From: Fulvivirga imtechensis AK7
GTDB taxonomy: Bacteria; Bacteroidota; Bacteroidia; Cytophagales; Cyclobacteriaceae
DNA length: 64,000 nucleotides
Assembly (NCBI RefSeq): GCF_000331535.1
Contig: NZ_AMZN01000055.1
Coordinates: 62,001 to 126,000 of the forward strand
Direction of reading: 5' to 3'
Every line of letters begins with the position of its first letter. The first letter of the stretch is position 1. The position numbers and the translations under genes were made by a program. The notes below the pieces were generated by a model, which saw only the letters and a list, made by a program, of their open reading frames with translations, had not been told where the DNA came from and did no database searches. Positions 10,484 through 19,637 of this stretch are shown here, piece after piece.

Positions 10484-11290
10484 ATGAAAAAGTGTTATTC
10501 ATTTTGTCTGGTATTAGTGCTGTTTTTAACAGCGTCCTGCACAGATCATGAAGAAGAGGCGGCCAGGTTATTTGCCCAGGGCGACTTTGAGAGCGCAGCT
10601 TATCACTTTGAGAAAGCGCTGCGGCTTGATCCTCATAATTGGCATCTGCTCTATAACCTGGCGCGTTGTAAGGAAGAGTTGGAACTCTACAGTGAAGGTA
10701 TAGACCTATACTCAAAGAGCCTCTATCTGAACAAAAAGCTGCTGGAAGGCTTTTTAGGACGTGCACGCTGCTATTGGAAAAAGGAGGATCCCAAAAGTGC
10801 CATTATTGATTTTTCCAATGTATTGGAGTTGGATGAAGATCATTTTGAAGCACGATACGGCCGTGGCCGCTGTTATATGTTGACGGCCTCCTTTTATGAG
10901 GCCTTTGCCGATCTCAACAAGGCTATAAAGCTTCAACCGAAACATACCAACGCCTACTATCATCGATCTATCGTACGGGCCACCCTCCGTGATAATTATG
11001 GTGCTCTGCAAGATATGAACTACGTGATCAGAAATAAAAATGATTTTGCAAAAGCCTATTTCAACAGAGGCATTATTCACCAGCGGATGACCCGGTTTGA
11101 AGAAGCAAGAAACGACTTTAATCGCGCTATTGATCTTGAACTTCATACCGGTGATGTTTTTATCAGGAGAGGTATCTGTAACTATATGCTTGGAGCTAAC
11201 AGCAAGGCCTGTGACGATTTTAAAACTGCAGCCAGCTATAGTCGAAAATATGCCGAGAAGGCTGCAGCGAAATATTGTTCAAAGGGATAA
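10484..11290 (+). CDS. TPR-repeat lipoprotein
   Basis: A lipoprotein signal peptide (KKCYSFCLVLVLFLTASC) with lipobox LTASC is followed by about six tetratricopeptide repeats, for example YHFEKALRLDPHNWHLLYNLA and the unit with DLNKAIKLQPKHTNAYYHR. TTG at 10481 precedes the ATG at 10484; the ATG gives the cleaner signal peptide. It is probably a periplasmic-side scaffold. It follows the VWA gene by about 60 bases and may be co-transcribed; VWA and TPR proteins often co-occur in Bacteroidota. Confidence 0.8.
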   Translation: MKKCYSFCLVLVLFLTASCTDHEEEAARLFAQGDFESAAYHFEKALRLDPHNWHLLYNLARCKEELELYSEGIDLYSKSLYLNKKLLEGFLGRARCYWKKEDPKSAIIDFSNVLELDEDHFEARYGRGRCYMLTASFYEAFADLNKAIKLQPKHTNAYYHRSIVRATLRDNYGALQDMNYVIRNKNDFAKAYFNRGIIHQRMTRFEEARNDFNRAIDLELHTGDVFIRRGICNYMLGANSKACDDFKTAASYSRKYAEKAAAKYCSKG

Positions 11291-11333
11291 TCAGCTCTCT
11301 CTATAGATTCTCACCGAAAGTTATAACATTTGA

Positions 11334-11363
11334 TTGTTTTTGGTATATCTATCCCTAAATTTG
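11334..11363 (+). promoter_or_regulatory. Bacteroidota-type promoter of the DUF4143 ATPase
   Basis: TTG at 11334-11336 and TAAATTTG at 11356-11363 are separated by 19 bases, matching the TTG/TAnnTTTG consensus. The box ends four bases before the ATG at 11368, so transcription should start at or next to the start codon, predicting a leaderless or nearly leaderless mRNA. Confidence 0.55.
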
Positions 11364-11367
11364 ACCT

Positions 11368-12777
11368 ATGGGTTTTGATGAGAAAATTTTACTTGAGCGG
11401 ATTAAGTCTGATAATATCTGGTGGGAGAACAATCAAATCCCCTTTTACGAAGATTTAAGCAAAAGAAGGTATTTTAACGGATTTTATGATTTAGTCTCTC
11501 AGGAATTTCCACATCGGGCAGTTGTATTAATGGGACCGAGAAGGATTGGAAAGACAGTAATGATGTATCAGGCAATTCAAGATTTAATACACGTAGGTGT
11601 TAAGTCGAGTAAGATATTTTATTTCAGCCTGGACACACCTATCTATACCAATATAGGGCTAGAAGAATTAATTTCGAAAGGTCTATCAGTTAATTCCATG
11701 AACTTCGAGGGGTGTTATATATTCTTTGATGAAATTCAATATTTAAAAGATTGGGAAGTACATTTAAAGTCACTTGTTGACAAATACCGCAAAACAAAAT
11801 TCATAGCTAGTGGTAGTGCAGCAGCAGCATTAAGAATGAAAAGTATAGAAAGTGGGGCTGGTCGCTTTACAGACTACTTTCTGCCTCCACTAACTTTTGC
11901 TGAATATATCGACCTGAATAGGTATAACACCTCATTAAGCGAAATAGAAGTAAACTTTAAAGGGAGTCAAAAGTTCTATAATACCTCAGATATTGATTCA
12001 TTTAATAAGCATTTTGTTGATTACATAAACTTTGGTGGATTTCCTGAAATTGCTTTAAATTCTGACAAGGTGAAAAATCCGGAAAGGATCATTCAGAAGG
12101 ACATTACGGACAAGGTTATCATGAAAGATTTACCCGGACTCTTTGGAATTGAAAATACCTTAGAGTTGCAACAGTTTTTTAATGTGCTGTCTTACCGAAC
12201 AGGAGAGATACTTGACTATAAAGGTGTATCGAGGGAGACCAACACTGATAATAAAACTATTAAGAAATATATAAAGTATCTTGAGGCTGCTTTTTTGATT
12301 AAGATACTACACCGGGTAGATGTAACTGCCAAGAGGTTCAAAAATATTACACAGTTCAAAGTTTATTTAACCAACCCCAGTTTATACACAGGGTTGTTTG
12401 GGAAAATAGCCGCAGATGATGAACGGTTTCCTCATTTAGTCGAAACAACTGTTTATGCTCAATATTTACATAGGGAACATGAGTTTTTAAGGTATGCAAA
12501 TTGGAAAAAAGGGACCAATGAGGGAGAGGTGGATCTAATTCAAATTAGTGCTAATTTTCAAAAAGTTTATTGGGCTCTTGAAGTTAAATGGTCTGACAAT
12601 CCCCGGCCCGGTAAGCTGGAGTATTTTATGAAGAAGAATAAGCTGGATAAGGGCATAATTACAAGCAAGACAAAATTTCAGGATCTCTCAAATTTACTAA
12701 TTGTTCCCAACAGCATATATGCTTATGTCGTTGGCAAAAATGCTCTTGACCGATTGGATTCCGAAGTAGTTAATTAG
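11368..12777 (+). CDS. AAA ATPase with DUF4143 domain
   Basis: 469 residues. An N-terminal P-loop ATPase has Walker A GPRRIGKT at about 56-63 and Walker B CYIFFDEIQYL near 116-126. A winged-helix-like middle follows, and a C-terminal DUF4143 domain (FLRYANWKKGTNEGEVDLI, VYWALEVKW) has a nuclease-like ExD...ExK arrangement. Family members are widespread, often accessory, and of unclear function; toxin- or nuclease-like roles have been suggested. The TAG stop codon lies inside the left terminal repeat of a MITE-like element, so the present C-terminus may have been created by that insertion. Base composition is AT-richer than the neighbouring genes. Confidence 0.85.
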   Translation: MGFDEKILLERIKSDNIWWENNQIPFYEDLSKRRYFNGFYDLVSQEFPHRAVVLMGPRRIGKTVMMYQAIQDLIHVGVKSSKIFYFSLDTPIYTNIGLEELISKGLSVNSMNFEGCYIFFDEIQYLKDWEVHLKSLVDKYRKTKFIASGSAAAALRMKSIESGAGRFTDYFLPPLTFAEYIDLNRYNTSLSEIEVNFKGSQKFYNTSDIDSFNKHFVDYINFGGFPEIALNSDKVKNPERIIQKDITDKVIMKDLPGLFGIENTLELQQFFNVLSYRTGEILDYKGVSRETNTDNKTIKKYIKYLEAAFLIKILHRVDVTAKRFKNITQFKVYLTNPSLYTGLFGKIAADDERFPHLVETTVYAQYLHREHEFLRYANWKKGTNEGEVDLIQISANFQKVYWALEVKWSDNPRPGKLEYFMKKNKLDKGIITSKTKFQDLSNLLIVPNSIYAYVVGKNALDRLDSEVVN

Positions 12778-12924
12778 TGTATCTAAGAAAACTCTAAGTG
12801 GCTTTAAGAAAGCGTTCCCGCCAAAGGGCGGGACGAAGTTCCAAAAGCGGAGCGTACTAAGGAGCGAGAGCATTTTTCGGACAAGCGTAACGCAGACATT
12901 GACGTTTTCTTAGAGACGCTAATT
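12772..12924. mobile_element. MITE-like element, copy A
   Basis: The 21-bp terminal inverted repeats at 12772-12792 and 12904-12924 match at 19 of 21 positions (consensus AATTAGTGTCTCTAAGAAAA+C). Inside are a CCCGCC-aaa-GGGCGG hairpin near 12818-12833 and a stretch shared with copies B and C (gcgagagcattttt, gcgtaacgc). There is no coding capacity. The left repeat supplies the stop codon of the ATPase gene. Confidence 0.8.
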
Positions 12925-12963
12925 TAATTAAACTGCATCTCATGTCCTACGTTTACCGGTCAA

Positions 12964-12997
12964 TAAAAAAGGCTGCCCCATATATCGAGACAGCCCT
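12964..12997 (-). terminator. Terminator of clpC
   Basis: On the minus strand GGCTG (12991-12995) and CAGCC (12971-12975) form a stem around a 15-base loop. A run of T follows at 12970-12965, about 25 bases after the clpC stop. Confidence 0.75.
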
Positions 12998-13020
12998 CTT
13001 AGCTTATTTTAAACAATCAA

Positions 13021-15561
13021 TTATTCTTCTTTCTCCTCCTTCTTAGAGGCTTTTGGCTTTTTTGTTTTCAACTTCAGACTCTCACCTTTGCCATCATAGT
13101 CAGCCACTATGGTAACACCTTCCTCTATCTCGCCTCTCAGGATCTCTTCTGCTACGGGATCTTCAAGGTATTTCTGAATAGCTCTATTTAATGGCCGTGC
13201 ACCATACTGAGGGTCGTAACCCTTTTCTGAAAGGAAGTCTTTGGCTTTTGTTGTAAGCTCTACATCGTAGCCAAGTGCTTTGATCCTTTGGAAAAGCTTG
13301 TTCAGCGTTAGGTCGATGATCTTATGGATATGTTCCCTTTGCAGAGAGTTAAACACAATCACATCATCAAGTCTGTTCAGGAACTCAGGACTGAAAGCTT
13401 TTTTCAACGCACTTTGTATGGTTGATTTCATTATTTCGTCCTCATTTCTTTGCTTGGAAGTAGGGGAGAAACCAATGCCTGCACCGAAATCTTTCAGATC
13501 TCTGACGCCTATATTAGATGTCATAATGATAATGGTATTTCTGAAGTCTACTCTTCTTCCGAGCCCATCAGTAAGGATACCATCATCCAGCACCTGAAGC
13601 AACAGGTTAAATACATCCGGGTGAGCCTTTTCAATCTCATCTAGCAGCACTACGCTGTAAGGCTTTCTCCTTACTTTTTCAGTAAGCTGACCACCTTCTT
13701 CGTAACCTACATATCCCGGAGGCGCTCCTACAAGTCGTGATACGGAGAATTTCTCCATGTATTCACTCATATCTATTCTGATCAGCGCATCGTCTTTATC
13801 AAAAAGATAGGTAGACAATACTTTTGCCAGCTCGGTTTTACCAACACCGGTAGGGCCGAGGAATATAAATGAGCCGATAGGCTTCTTAGGGTCTTTCAGA
13901 CCCACTCTTGTTCTTTGTATAGCCTTGGTAAGCTTTATGATCGCTTCGTCCTGTCCTATCACCTTGTTGCTAAGCTCTTCATTCATACCTAGCAATTTGT
14001 TGCTCTCTTTCTGAGCAATACGCTTGGTAGGGATGCCGGTCATCATGGCGATAACGTCAGCCACATTGTCTTCATTAACCGTGTAGCGTTTGCTTCTTGT
14101 TTCTTCTTCCCAACGGTTTTTGGCTTGCTCAAGTTGTTCCAGCAGCTTTTTCTCCTTGTCTCTCAGTTGTGCAGCCTCTTCATACTTCTGGCTTTTTACT
14201 ACCTGGTTTTTTTCTTCCTTTATATCTTCTATCGCTGCTTCCAGCTTTACTATCTCGTCAGGAACATGAATATTGTTGATATGAACTCTTGCACCGGCCT
14301 CGTCAAGCACGTCTATTGCCTTATCAGGCAGATACCGGTCACTGATGTATCTGTCAGAAAGCTTCACGCATGCTTGAATTGCCTCTGGGGTGTAATTTAC
14401 ATGGTGGTGCTCCTCATATTTTTCTTTGATATTATCTAAGATCTGAATCGTTTCTTCAGGAGTGGTAGCATCTACCATTACCATTTGGAACCTTCTTGCC
14501 AGAGCGCCATCTTTTTCGATATACTGTCTGTATTCGTCAAGTGTAGTGGCCCCGATGCATTGTATTTCACCTCTGGCTAGCGCTGGCTTGAACATATTTG
14601 AGGCATCCAGAGAGCCGGAAGCTCCACCCGCACCTACTATAGTGTGCAATTCATCAATGAATAATATAACCTCAGGAGATTTCTCCAGTTCGTTCATCAC
14701 GGCCTTCATCCTTTCTTCGAACTGTCCCCGGTACTTGGTTCCTGCTACCAGCGAAGCAAGATCAAGTGTTACTACTCTCTTACCGAAAAGTACTCTTGAC
14801 ACTTTCTTCTGAACGATCCTCAAGGCCAGGCCTTCTGCAATGGCTGTTTTACCCACACCAGGCTCACCGATCAGGATGGGGTTATTTTTCTTCCTGCGGC
14901 TCAGGATCTGAGCTACACGCTCGATCTCTTTTTCACGACCCACAATAGGGTCCATCTTGTTTTCTTCCGCCAGCTTCGTCAGGTCACGGCCGAAATTATC
15001 CAAAACAGGAGTTCTCGATTTTTCTGTGCCTTTCTTTTCCTTTCCTCCTCCGGAGCTTCCGCCACCAAAGATTTTTGATGAATCTTCATCAGGATCATCA
15101 GTGTCAGATGAAGCCATGGGATTTTGTGTGTGATACTCCAACAACTCTTTCACCACATCATAGTTAACATCGAATTTCTCCAATATTTGTGTAGCTATGT
15201 TGTCTTCGTCTCTAAGGATAGACAGGAGCAGGTGCTCGGTTCCTATAAGTTGGCTCTTAAAGATCTTGGCCTCTAAGTATGTAATCTTAAGTACCTTTTC
15301 CGATTGACGTGTTAATGGTATGTTAGCCAGATTTTTTACATCGTGAGAGGCAGTACCTTTCGATACCTTTTCCACTGCACTTCTGAGTTCATCCAGTGAG
15401 ATACCTAACTTTCTAAGCAGACCTACTGCCACACCTTCTCCTTCTCTGATCATTCCCAGTAGCAGGTGCTCAGTGCCTATATAGTCATGCCCAAGTCGTA
15501 ACGCCTCTTCCCGGCTTAGGGATATTACTTCTTTAACTCTATTTGAAAATTTTGCTTCCAT
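13021..15561 (-). CDS. clpC: ATP-dependent Clp protease ATP-binding subunit ClpC
   Basis: An 846-residue double-AAA+ unfoldase. The N-terminus has two Clp_N repeats ([29 protein letters not shown]). D1 has Walker A GEPGVGKT near 235 and Walker [11 protein letters not shown], a UVR-type coiled segment contains [18 protein letters not shown], and D2 has [10 protein letters not shown] near 570. The loop GAGIGFSPT matches the ClpP-docking IGF loop, so it should feed ClpP, which is not in this window. Role: regulated proteolysis and stress protein quality control in the cytosol. Monocistronic, with its own terminator. Confidence 0.95.
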   Translation of the reverse strand: MEAKFSNRVKEVISLSREEALRLGHDYIGTEHLLLGMIREGEGVAVGLLRKLGISLDELRSAVEKVSKGTASHDVKNLANIPLTRQSEKVLKITYLEAKIFKSQLIGTEHLLLSILRDEDNIATQILEKFDVNYDVVKELLEYHTQNPMASSDTDDPDEDSSKIFGGGSSGGGKEKKGTEKSRTPVLDNFGRDLTKLAEENKMDPIVGREKEIERVAQILSRRKKNNPILIGEPGVGKTAIAEGLALRIVQKKVSRVLFGKRVVTLDLASLVAGTKYRGQFEERMKAVMNELEKSPEVILFIDELHTIVGAGGASGSLDASNMFKPALARGEIQCIGATTLDEYRQYIEKDGALARRFQMVMVDATTPEETIQILDNIKEKYEEHHHVNYTPEAIQACVKLSDRYISDRYLPDKAIDVLDEAGARVHINNIHVPDEIVKLEAAIEDIKEEKNQVVKSQKYEEAAQLRDKEKKLLEQLEQAKNRWEEETRSKRYTVNEDNVADVIAMMTGIPTKRIAQKESNKLLGMNEELSNKVIGQDEAIIKLTKAIQRTRVGLKDPKKPIGSFIFLGPTGVGKTELAKVLSTYLFDKDDALIRIDMSEYMEKFSVSRLVGAPPGYVGYEEGGQLTEKVRRKPYSVVLLDEIEKAHPDVFNLLLQVLDDGILTDGLGRRVDFRNTIIIMTSNIGVRDLKDFGAGIGFSPTSKQRNEDEIMKSTIQSALKKAFSPEFLNRLDDVIVFNSLQREHIHKIIDLTLNKLFQRIKALGYDVELTTKAKDFLSEKGYDPQYGARPLNRAIQKYLEDPVAEEILRGEIEEGVTIVADYDGKGESLKLKTKKPKASKKEEKEE

Positions 15562-15688
15562 ATTTGAGCAATTCTAGTGACTAGTGTAAATGTATGATTT
15601 CTTCAAAAATTTTACTACCATCTTAACCAGTATTTATGGCAGTATTTTTTATGTTGAGATTCATTATTCGTTTAACGAAATTTTGATT

Positions 15689-16315
15689 CTAAATGTTCAC
15701 CGACTCCCTGAGCCGACTTGCAGCATTAGGACCTTCACAAAATAATAAATCAAGTATACTGAGGTTAGCCACAAAACCTTTGCCAAAAACCTGCTGATAG
15801 GGTAATGGCCGGTAGAAAGGATTTTGAGTATAGCTTTTTTTCGGATGTATGACTGACCTCAGGTCAATAATATGACTTTCAGGATGGTTATCAAACTTCT
15901 CGGTAAAAATTATATCGGGGTTAATTTGTAGCAGTTTAAGACATGTTGTCAGTAACCTGTAGTTGAAATCGAAAAGATACTTTTCCCGTTTTTGGAATTC
16001 ACCCTCAAGATAGTCCGCGAAAAATTCGTAAAACGGAGCCCTACCATAAGCTGACATAATAGCACGCCAGTGTACATTCAGCCATTTCTGCTTATAGTCT
16101 ATCTTTATATCTTTGACTTTGATTTTTTTATTACCACCTGTTACAGGTATTGAGAGGCGCTCCACTCCATTGGCACCGAGTATATGACACCGGTTGCGAT
16201 AGGTCTGTTTGATAAAATGCTCCTCCCTCTCTATAAGTATTTGGTCATACTTTAAAATACAGGAAAAATACTCCAGGGAAGGGAGATAATGCAGGTCAAG
16301 CAAGGGGGTCTTCAT
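15689..16315 (-). CDS. WbqC family protein
   Basis: 208 residues with the WbqC family pattern: an N-terminal LLDLHYLPSLEYFSCI, EHFIKQTYRNRCHILGANGVERLSIPV, KWLNVHWRAIMSAYGRAPFYEFF, and a C-terminal LSILDLLFCEGPNAA. The family is annotated from O-antigen loci but its reaction is not known. Its ATG overlaps the stop of the upstream YciO/TsaC-like gene (TGATG), so the two are translationally coupled. Confidence 0.85.
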   Translation of the reverse strand: MKTPLLDLHYLPSLEYFSCILKYDQILIEREEHFIKQTYRNRCHILGANGVERLSIPVTGGNKKIKVKDIKIDYKQKWLNVHWRAIMSAYGRAPFYEFFADYLEGEFQKREKYLFDFNYRLLTTCLKLLQINPDIIFTEKFDNHPESHIIDLRSVIHPKKSYTQNPFYRPLPYQQVFGKGFVANLSILDLLFCEGPNAASRLRESVNI

Positions 16316-16944
16316 CAGGCATATTCATAGATATCACCCAGGCCCTCGCGAAGCACAACAAATTGTTCCTGTGTGCAGTCTACCACCGTGGAAGGGATGT
16401 TACCTCCAAAGCCGCCATCGATCACAATATCCACCACGTGTTTAAACTCTTCAAAAATTATTTCCGGATCAGTGGTATACTCCACTATTTCATCCTTATT
16501 TCTTATAGATGTAGTCACAATAGGGTGACCCAGGGTCTTGACAATAGCACGAGGAATATTGTTGTCGGGAATTCTTATTCCCACCGTTTTTTTGTTGGTA
16601 TCGAGTATTTTGGGAACATTGCTGTTTGACTCAAGAATAAAAGTGAAGGGCCCTGGCAGCGCTTTTTTCAAAACTTTAAAGGTGGGAGTATCAATCCGTT
16701 TCACATAGTGTGATATATCACTGAGATCATAGCAGACAAAAGAAAGGTTGAAATTTTTGGGTTTTATACCTTTGATCCTACAGACCCTGTCCACAGCCTT
16801 TTTATTGAAAAGATCACATCCTATACCGTAGATAGTATCGGTGGGGTAGATGATCACTCCTCCATCCCGAAGTACATTAACTATGTGTTCAATCTTATCT
16901 ATTTCCGGGTTTTCCGGGTATAGTTTTATAAATTCTGCAGGCAT
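16315..16944 (-). CDS. YciO/YrdC/Sua5-family threonylcarbamoyl-AMP synthase-like protein
   Basis: A 209-residue YrdC fold: [17 protein letters not shown] in the N-terminal strand-loop, [43 protein letters not shown] and the final [10 protein letters not shown]. The pattern is closer to YciO than to canonical TsaC/Sua5. The expected activity is L-threonylcarbamoyl-AMP formation for tRNA t6A. Whether this is the cell's main t6A enzyme cannot be decided here. First gene of the pair with WbqC. Confidence 0.85.
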   Translation of the reverse strand: MPAEFIKLYPENPEIDKIEHIVNVLRDGGVIIYPTDTIYGIGCDLFNKKAVDRVCRIKGIKPKNFNLSFVCYDLSDISHYVKRIDTPTFKVLKKALPGPFTFILESNSNVPKILDTNKKTVGIRIPDNNIPRAIVKTLGHPIVTTSIRNKDEIVEYTTDPEIIFEEFKHVVDIVIDGGFGGNIPSTVVDCTQEQFVVLREGLGDIYEYA

Positions 16945-17160
16945 TAGGTCGTATAATTTTGCTCGTGCAAAGGTATAAAAATAAATGTGTGGGAAGAGGG
17001 TTTGGATTTTGTTTTATTGGACGGCTTTTCTTGTGTTCTTAGATCACAATGTAACCAGGTGGAACTATTTTATTAAACTAATTATTACTTTTGTCGAAGT
17101 TTAACGAAGAACAGGGGTTGTGTTGACAGTAGAAGCAACCTCATTTTATTCTAACTAACA

Positions 17161-18210
17161 ATGAAGGGAAGAAAGCTTTTTATTATTTTTTTACTGGTTT
17201 TTACTATTCTGTTATCTTCATTTTCATTCTACGCCTACCAGGTAGTTTACGCTCCTAATGTTTTGGTTGAAAAGGAAAGCAGAATATTGATTATTGATTC
17301 TGATGAAACTTTCAAATCTTTACAGAGTAAGCTTTATGAAGATGATTTTGTGCAGGATATAGTGGCTTTTAGTCTGCTGGCAAAAATTATGGATTATGAT
17401 CAGTATATAAAACCGGGACGTTACAAGTTAAAGGCCAATATGTCTAACATAGATGCGATCAGAATGTTAAGGGCCGGGTTGCAGGAGCCTGTCAATCTCA
17501 CTTTCAACAATATCAGGTTAAAAGACGAGATAGCTGAAAAGATCACAAAAAATATTGAGCTCACCCCTTATGAATTTAATCGGTCGCTCAATAAATTTAT
17601 TGCTGATAATCAGGAGGGTTTTAACGAAAAAAATATAGTCAGTATGTTCATACCGAATACATATCATGTTTATTATGATATTTCAGGAGATGAACTGGTG
17701 GAAAGGATGCATTATGAATACCGGCAGTTTTGGAGCGAGGAAAGAAAAAGAAAAGCTGATAGCATTGGTCTTACTCCATTAGAAGTGTCTACACTTGCAT
17801 CTATCGTGCAGGCAGAGAGTATCAAGCGTGATGAAGGTAAAAAAATAGCAGGTTTGTATATGAACAGGCTAAAAAAGGGAATAGCGCTACAGGCCGATCC
17901 TACCCTGGTCTTTGCCTCGGGTGATTTTACCATCAAGCGTGTATTGAATGTACATAAGGAAATAGACTCCCCCTATAATACCTACAAATACCCGGGTTTA
18001 CCTCCGGGGCCGATCAACATGCCTTTTATCCATTCAATTGATGCAGTATTAAATTACGAAGACCATAACTATTTTTATATGTGTGCCAGAGAGGACTTTT
18101 CGGGCTATCATAACTTCGCCAGCACACTAAGCGAACACTTGAATAATGCTGCTCGTTATCAGAGGCAGCTTACAATAGAGCAAAGAAAAGCCAGAATGAA
18201 TAATAAATAA
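17161..18210 (+). CDS. mltG: Endolytic murein transglycosylase MltG
   Basis: 349 residues with an N-terminal membrane anchor (KLFIIFLLVFTILLSSFSFYAY), a LysM-like segment (SRILIIDSDETFKSLQSKL) and a YceG/MltG catalytic domain. The catalytic glutamate is in ASIVQAESIKRDEG; ALQADPTLVFA and YNTYKYPGLPPGPINMP are family signatures. It cuts nascent glycan strands at the inner membrane. The stop overlaps the next start (TAATG), showing coupling with the thioesterase gene. A TACTTTTG box at 17086-17093 may be its -7 element, but no good -33 element is seen. Confidence 0.93.
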   Translation: MKGRKLFIIFLLVFTILLSSFSFYAYQVVYAPNVLVEKESRILIIDSDETFKSLQSKLYEDDFVQDIVAFSLLAKIMDYDQYIKPGRYKLKANMSNIDAIRMLRAGLQEPVNLTFNNIRLKDEIAEKITKNIELTPYEFNRSLNKFIADNQEGFNEKNIVSMFIPNTYHVYYDISGDELVERMHYEYRQFWSEERKRKADSIGLTPLEVSTLASIVQAESIKRDEGKKIAGLYMNRLKKGIALQADPTLVFASGDFTIKRVLNVHKEIDSPYNTYKYPGLPPGPINMPFIHSIDAVLNYEDHNYFYMCAREDFSGYHNFASTLSEHLNNAARYQRQLTIEQRKARMNNK

Positions 18211-18617
18211 TGTTTCAGCACCAGACACAAATAAGAGTTCGATATGCCGAAACCGATCAAATGGGCTATGTGTATTACGGCAATTATGCTGCATACTATG
18301 AAGTAGCACGTGTAGAAAGCCTCAGAAGTCTCGGATTAAGCTATCGGCAGTTGGAAGAACAGGGAGTAATGATGCCGGTGCTCGAAAACAAGTCGAAGTA
18401 TATAGCTCCGGCTACTTACGATGAGTTGCTGACTATTAAAACAACTATTCACAAGGCCCCTAAGGTGAGGATATTGTTTCATTATGAAATTTATAATGAA
18501 TCGGATAAATTGATACATACGGGGGAGACTATGCTTGTTTTTATAAATATGAAAACCGGGCGTCCGTGTGGCCCTCCCGAGGCGATGGTCAACCTGTTAC
18601 GTCCTTTTTTCGAATAA
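18210..18617 (+). CDS. Acyl-CoA thioesterase, YbgC/FadM-like hotdog
   Basis: A 135-residue single hotdog domain of the 4-hydroxybenzoyl-CoA thioesterase type: RYAETDQMGYVYYGNYAAYYEVARVE carries the catalytic Asp and the helix signature, and MMPVLENKSKYIAPATYDE follows. Predicted to hydrolyse short or branched acyl-CoA in the cytosol. It lies between mltG (1-base overlap) and the BrkB gene (next base), so it belongs to a tight operon. Confidence 0.88.
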   Translation: MFQHQTQIRVRYAETDQMGYVYYGNYAAYYEVARVESLRSLGLSYRQLEEQGVMMPVLENKSKYIAPATYDELLTIKTTIHKAPKVRILFHYEIYNESDKLIHTGETMLVFINMKTGRPCGPPEAMVNLLRPFFE

Positions 18618-19589
18618 ATGAAAAAGAGAATTACCAATTATATTGTAGAATCAGATTTTTATCAAAAGCTGATAGCCTTTCTCAAGAAGGTAAAGTTCAG
18701 GCGATATGATGATCTTAGCCTTTATGAGATCATTATGGTGTTCATCGGTAAGGTTACTAAAGATGAGATCATCGAGCGGGCCAATGGCGTGGCTTTTAAT
18801 TTTACACTGGCCATATTTCCGGCTATTATCTTTTTGTTTACGCTTACCCCCTACATTCATCAGGTGGTGCCTGATGTGAGCAAAGACAGTATTTTGCAGT
18901 TCATTGGTGAGATGCTGCCTCAGAATATGTATGAAACAGTTTTTACTACCGTTGAGGATATTGTAGGCAACACCCGTGGAGGGCTTTTGACATTTGGTGC
19001 GTTATTTTCCCTATACCTGGCCACCAATGGTATGATGTCGTTGATGAAGGCTTTCAATGCCTGCTATAAAACGATTGAAAAGCGAGGGTTTCTAAAAATG
19101 CGCCTGGTGGCCACTGCGCTTACAGTCATGCTGGCATTTGCACTGATCCTGGCCAGTATTTTGCTGGTAATTGGCAACTTCTTTATTGAGATCATATATA
19201 GTTTCGAATGGTTGGATATAGAAGCATACCAGATCTATATATTTTTCCTGTTACGTTTTATAGTTCTCTTTATAGTCTTCTTTATCGCCATATCTTTTAT
19301 TTATTATTTTGGTCCGGCTGTGCACTACAATTGGCGATTCTTCTCGATAGGCTCACTAATAGCCACGTTGCTATGCATGGCGGTTACCTATGGGTTTTCC
19401 TTCTATGTATCTAATTTTGCGACCTATAATAAACTCTATGGCTCATTGGGGGTGTTAATTGCTTTAATGATCTGGCAGGAGATCCTGTCGATTGTACTGT
19501 TGGTGGGTTACGAGGTTAATGCCAGTGTGCATCATGCTTTCCGAATTTCCGGTATTGATTATAGCAAGCTCTCTGCTGCTAAAAAATAA
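18618..19589 (+). CDS. YihY/BrkB family inner-membrane protein
   Basis: 323 residues with six hydrophobic segments and YihY/BrkB signatures: the N-terminal ANGVAFNFTLAIFPAIIFLFTLTP, the central YLATNGMMSLMKAFNACY and the C-terminal YGSLGVLIALMIWQEILSIVLLVGYEVNA. Molecular function is unresolved; the old RNase BN label is wrong for this family. Starts on the base after the thioesterase stop. Confidence 0.88.
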   Translation: MKKRITNYIVESDFYQKLIAFLKKVKFRRYDDLSLYEIIMVFIGKVTKDEIIERANGVAFNFTLAIFPAIIFLFTLTPYIHQVVPDVSKDSILQFIGEMLPQNMYETVFTTVEDIVGNTRGGLLTFGALFSLYLATNGMMSLMKAFNACYKTIEKRGFLKMRLVATALTVMLAFALILASILLVIGNFFIEIIYSFEWLDIEAYQIYIFFLLRFIVLFIVFFIAISFIYYFGPAVHYNWRFFSIGSLIATLLCMAVTYGFSFYVSNFATYNKLYGSLGVLIALMIWQEILSIVLLVGYEVNASVHHAFRISGIDYSKLSAAKK

Positions 19590-19637
19590 TTCCTTTCTTT
19601 TTCGTATACTGTAGCTGTTTTTAACAATTGCTATAGT

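Noticed and set aside
13280-14948. Plus-strand frames of 60-116 codons opposite clpC
   Set aside because: They are antisense shadows of a highly conserved gene with no independent signals.
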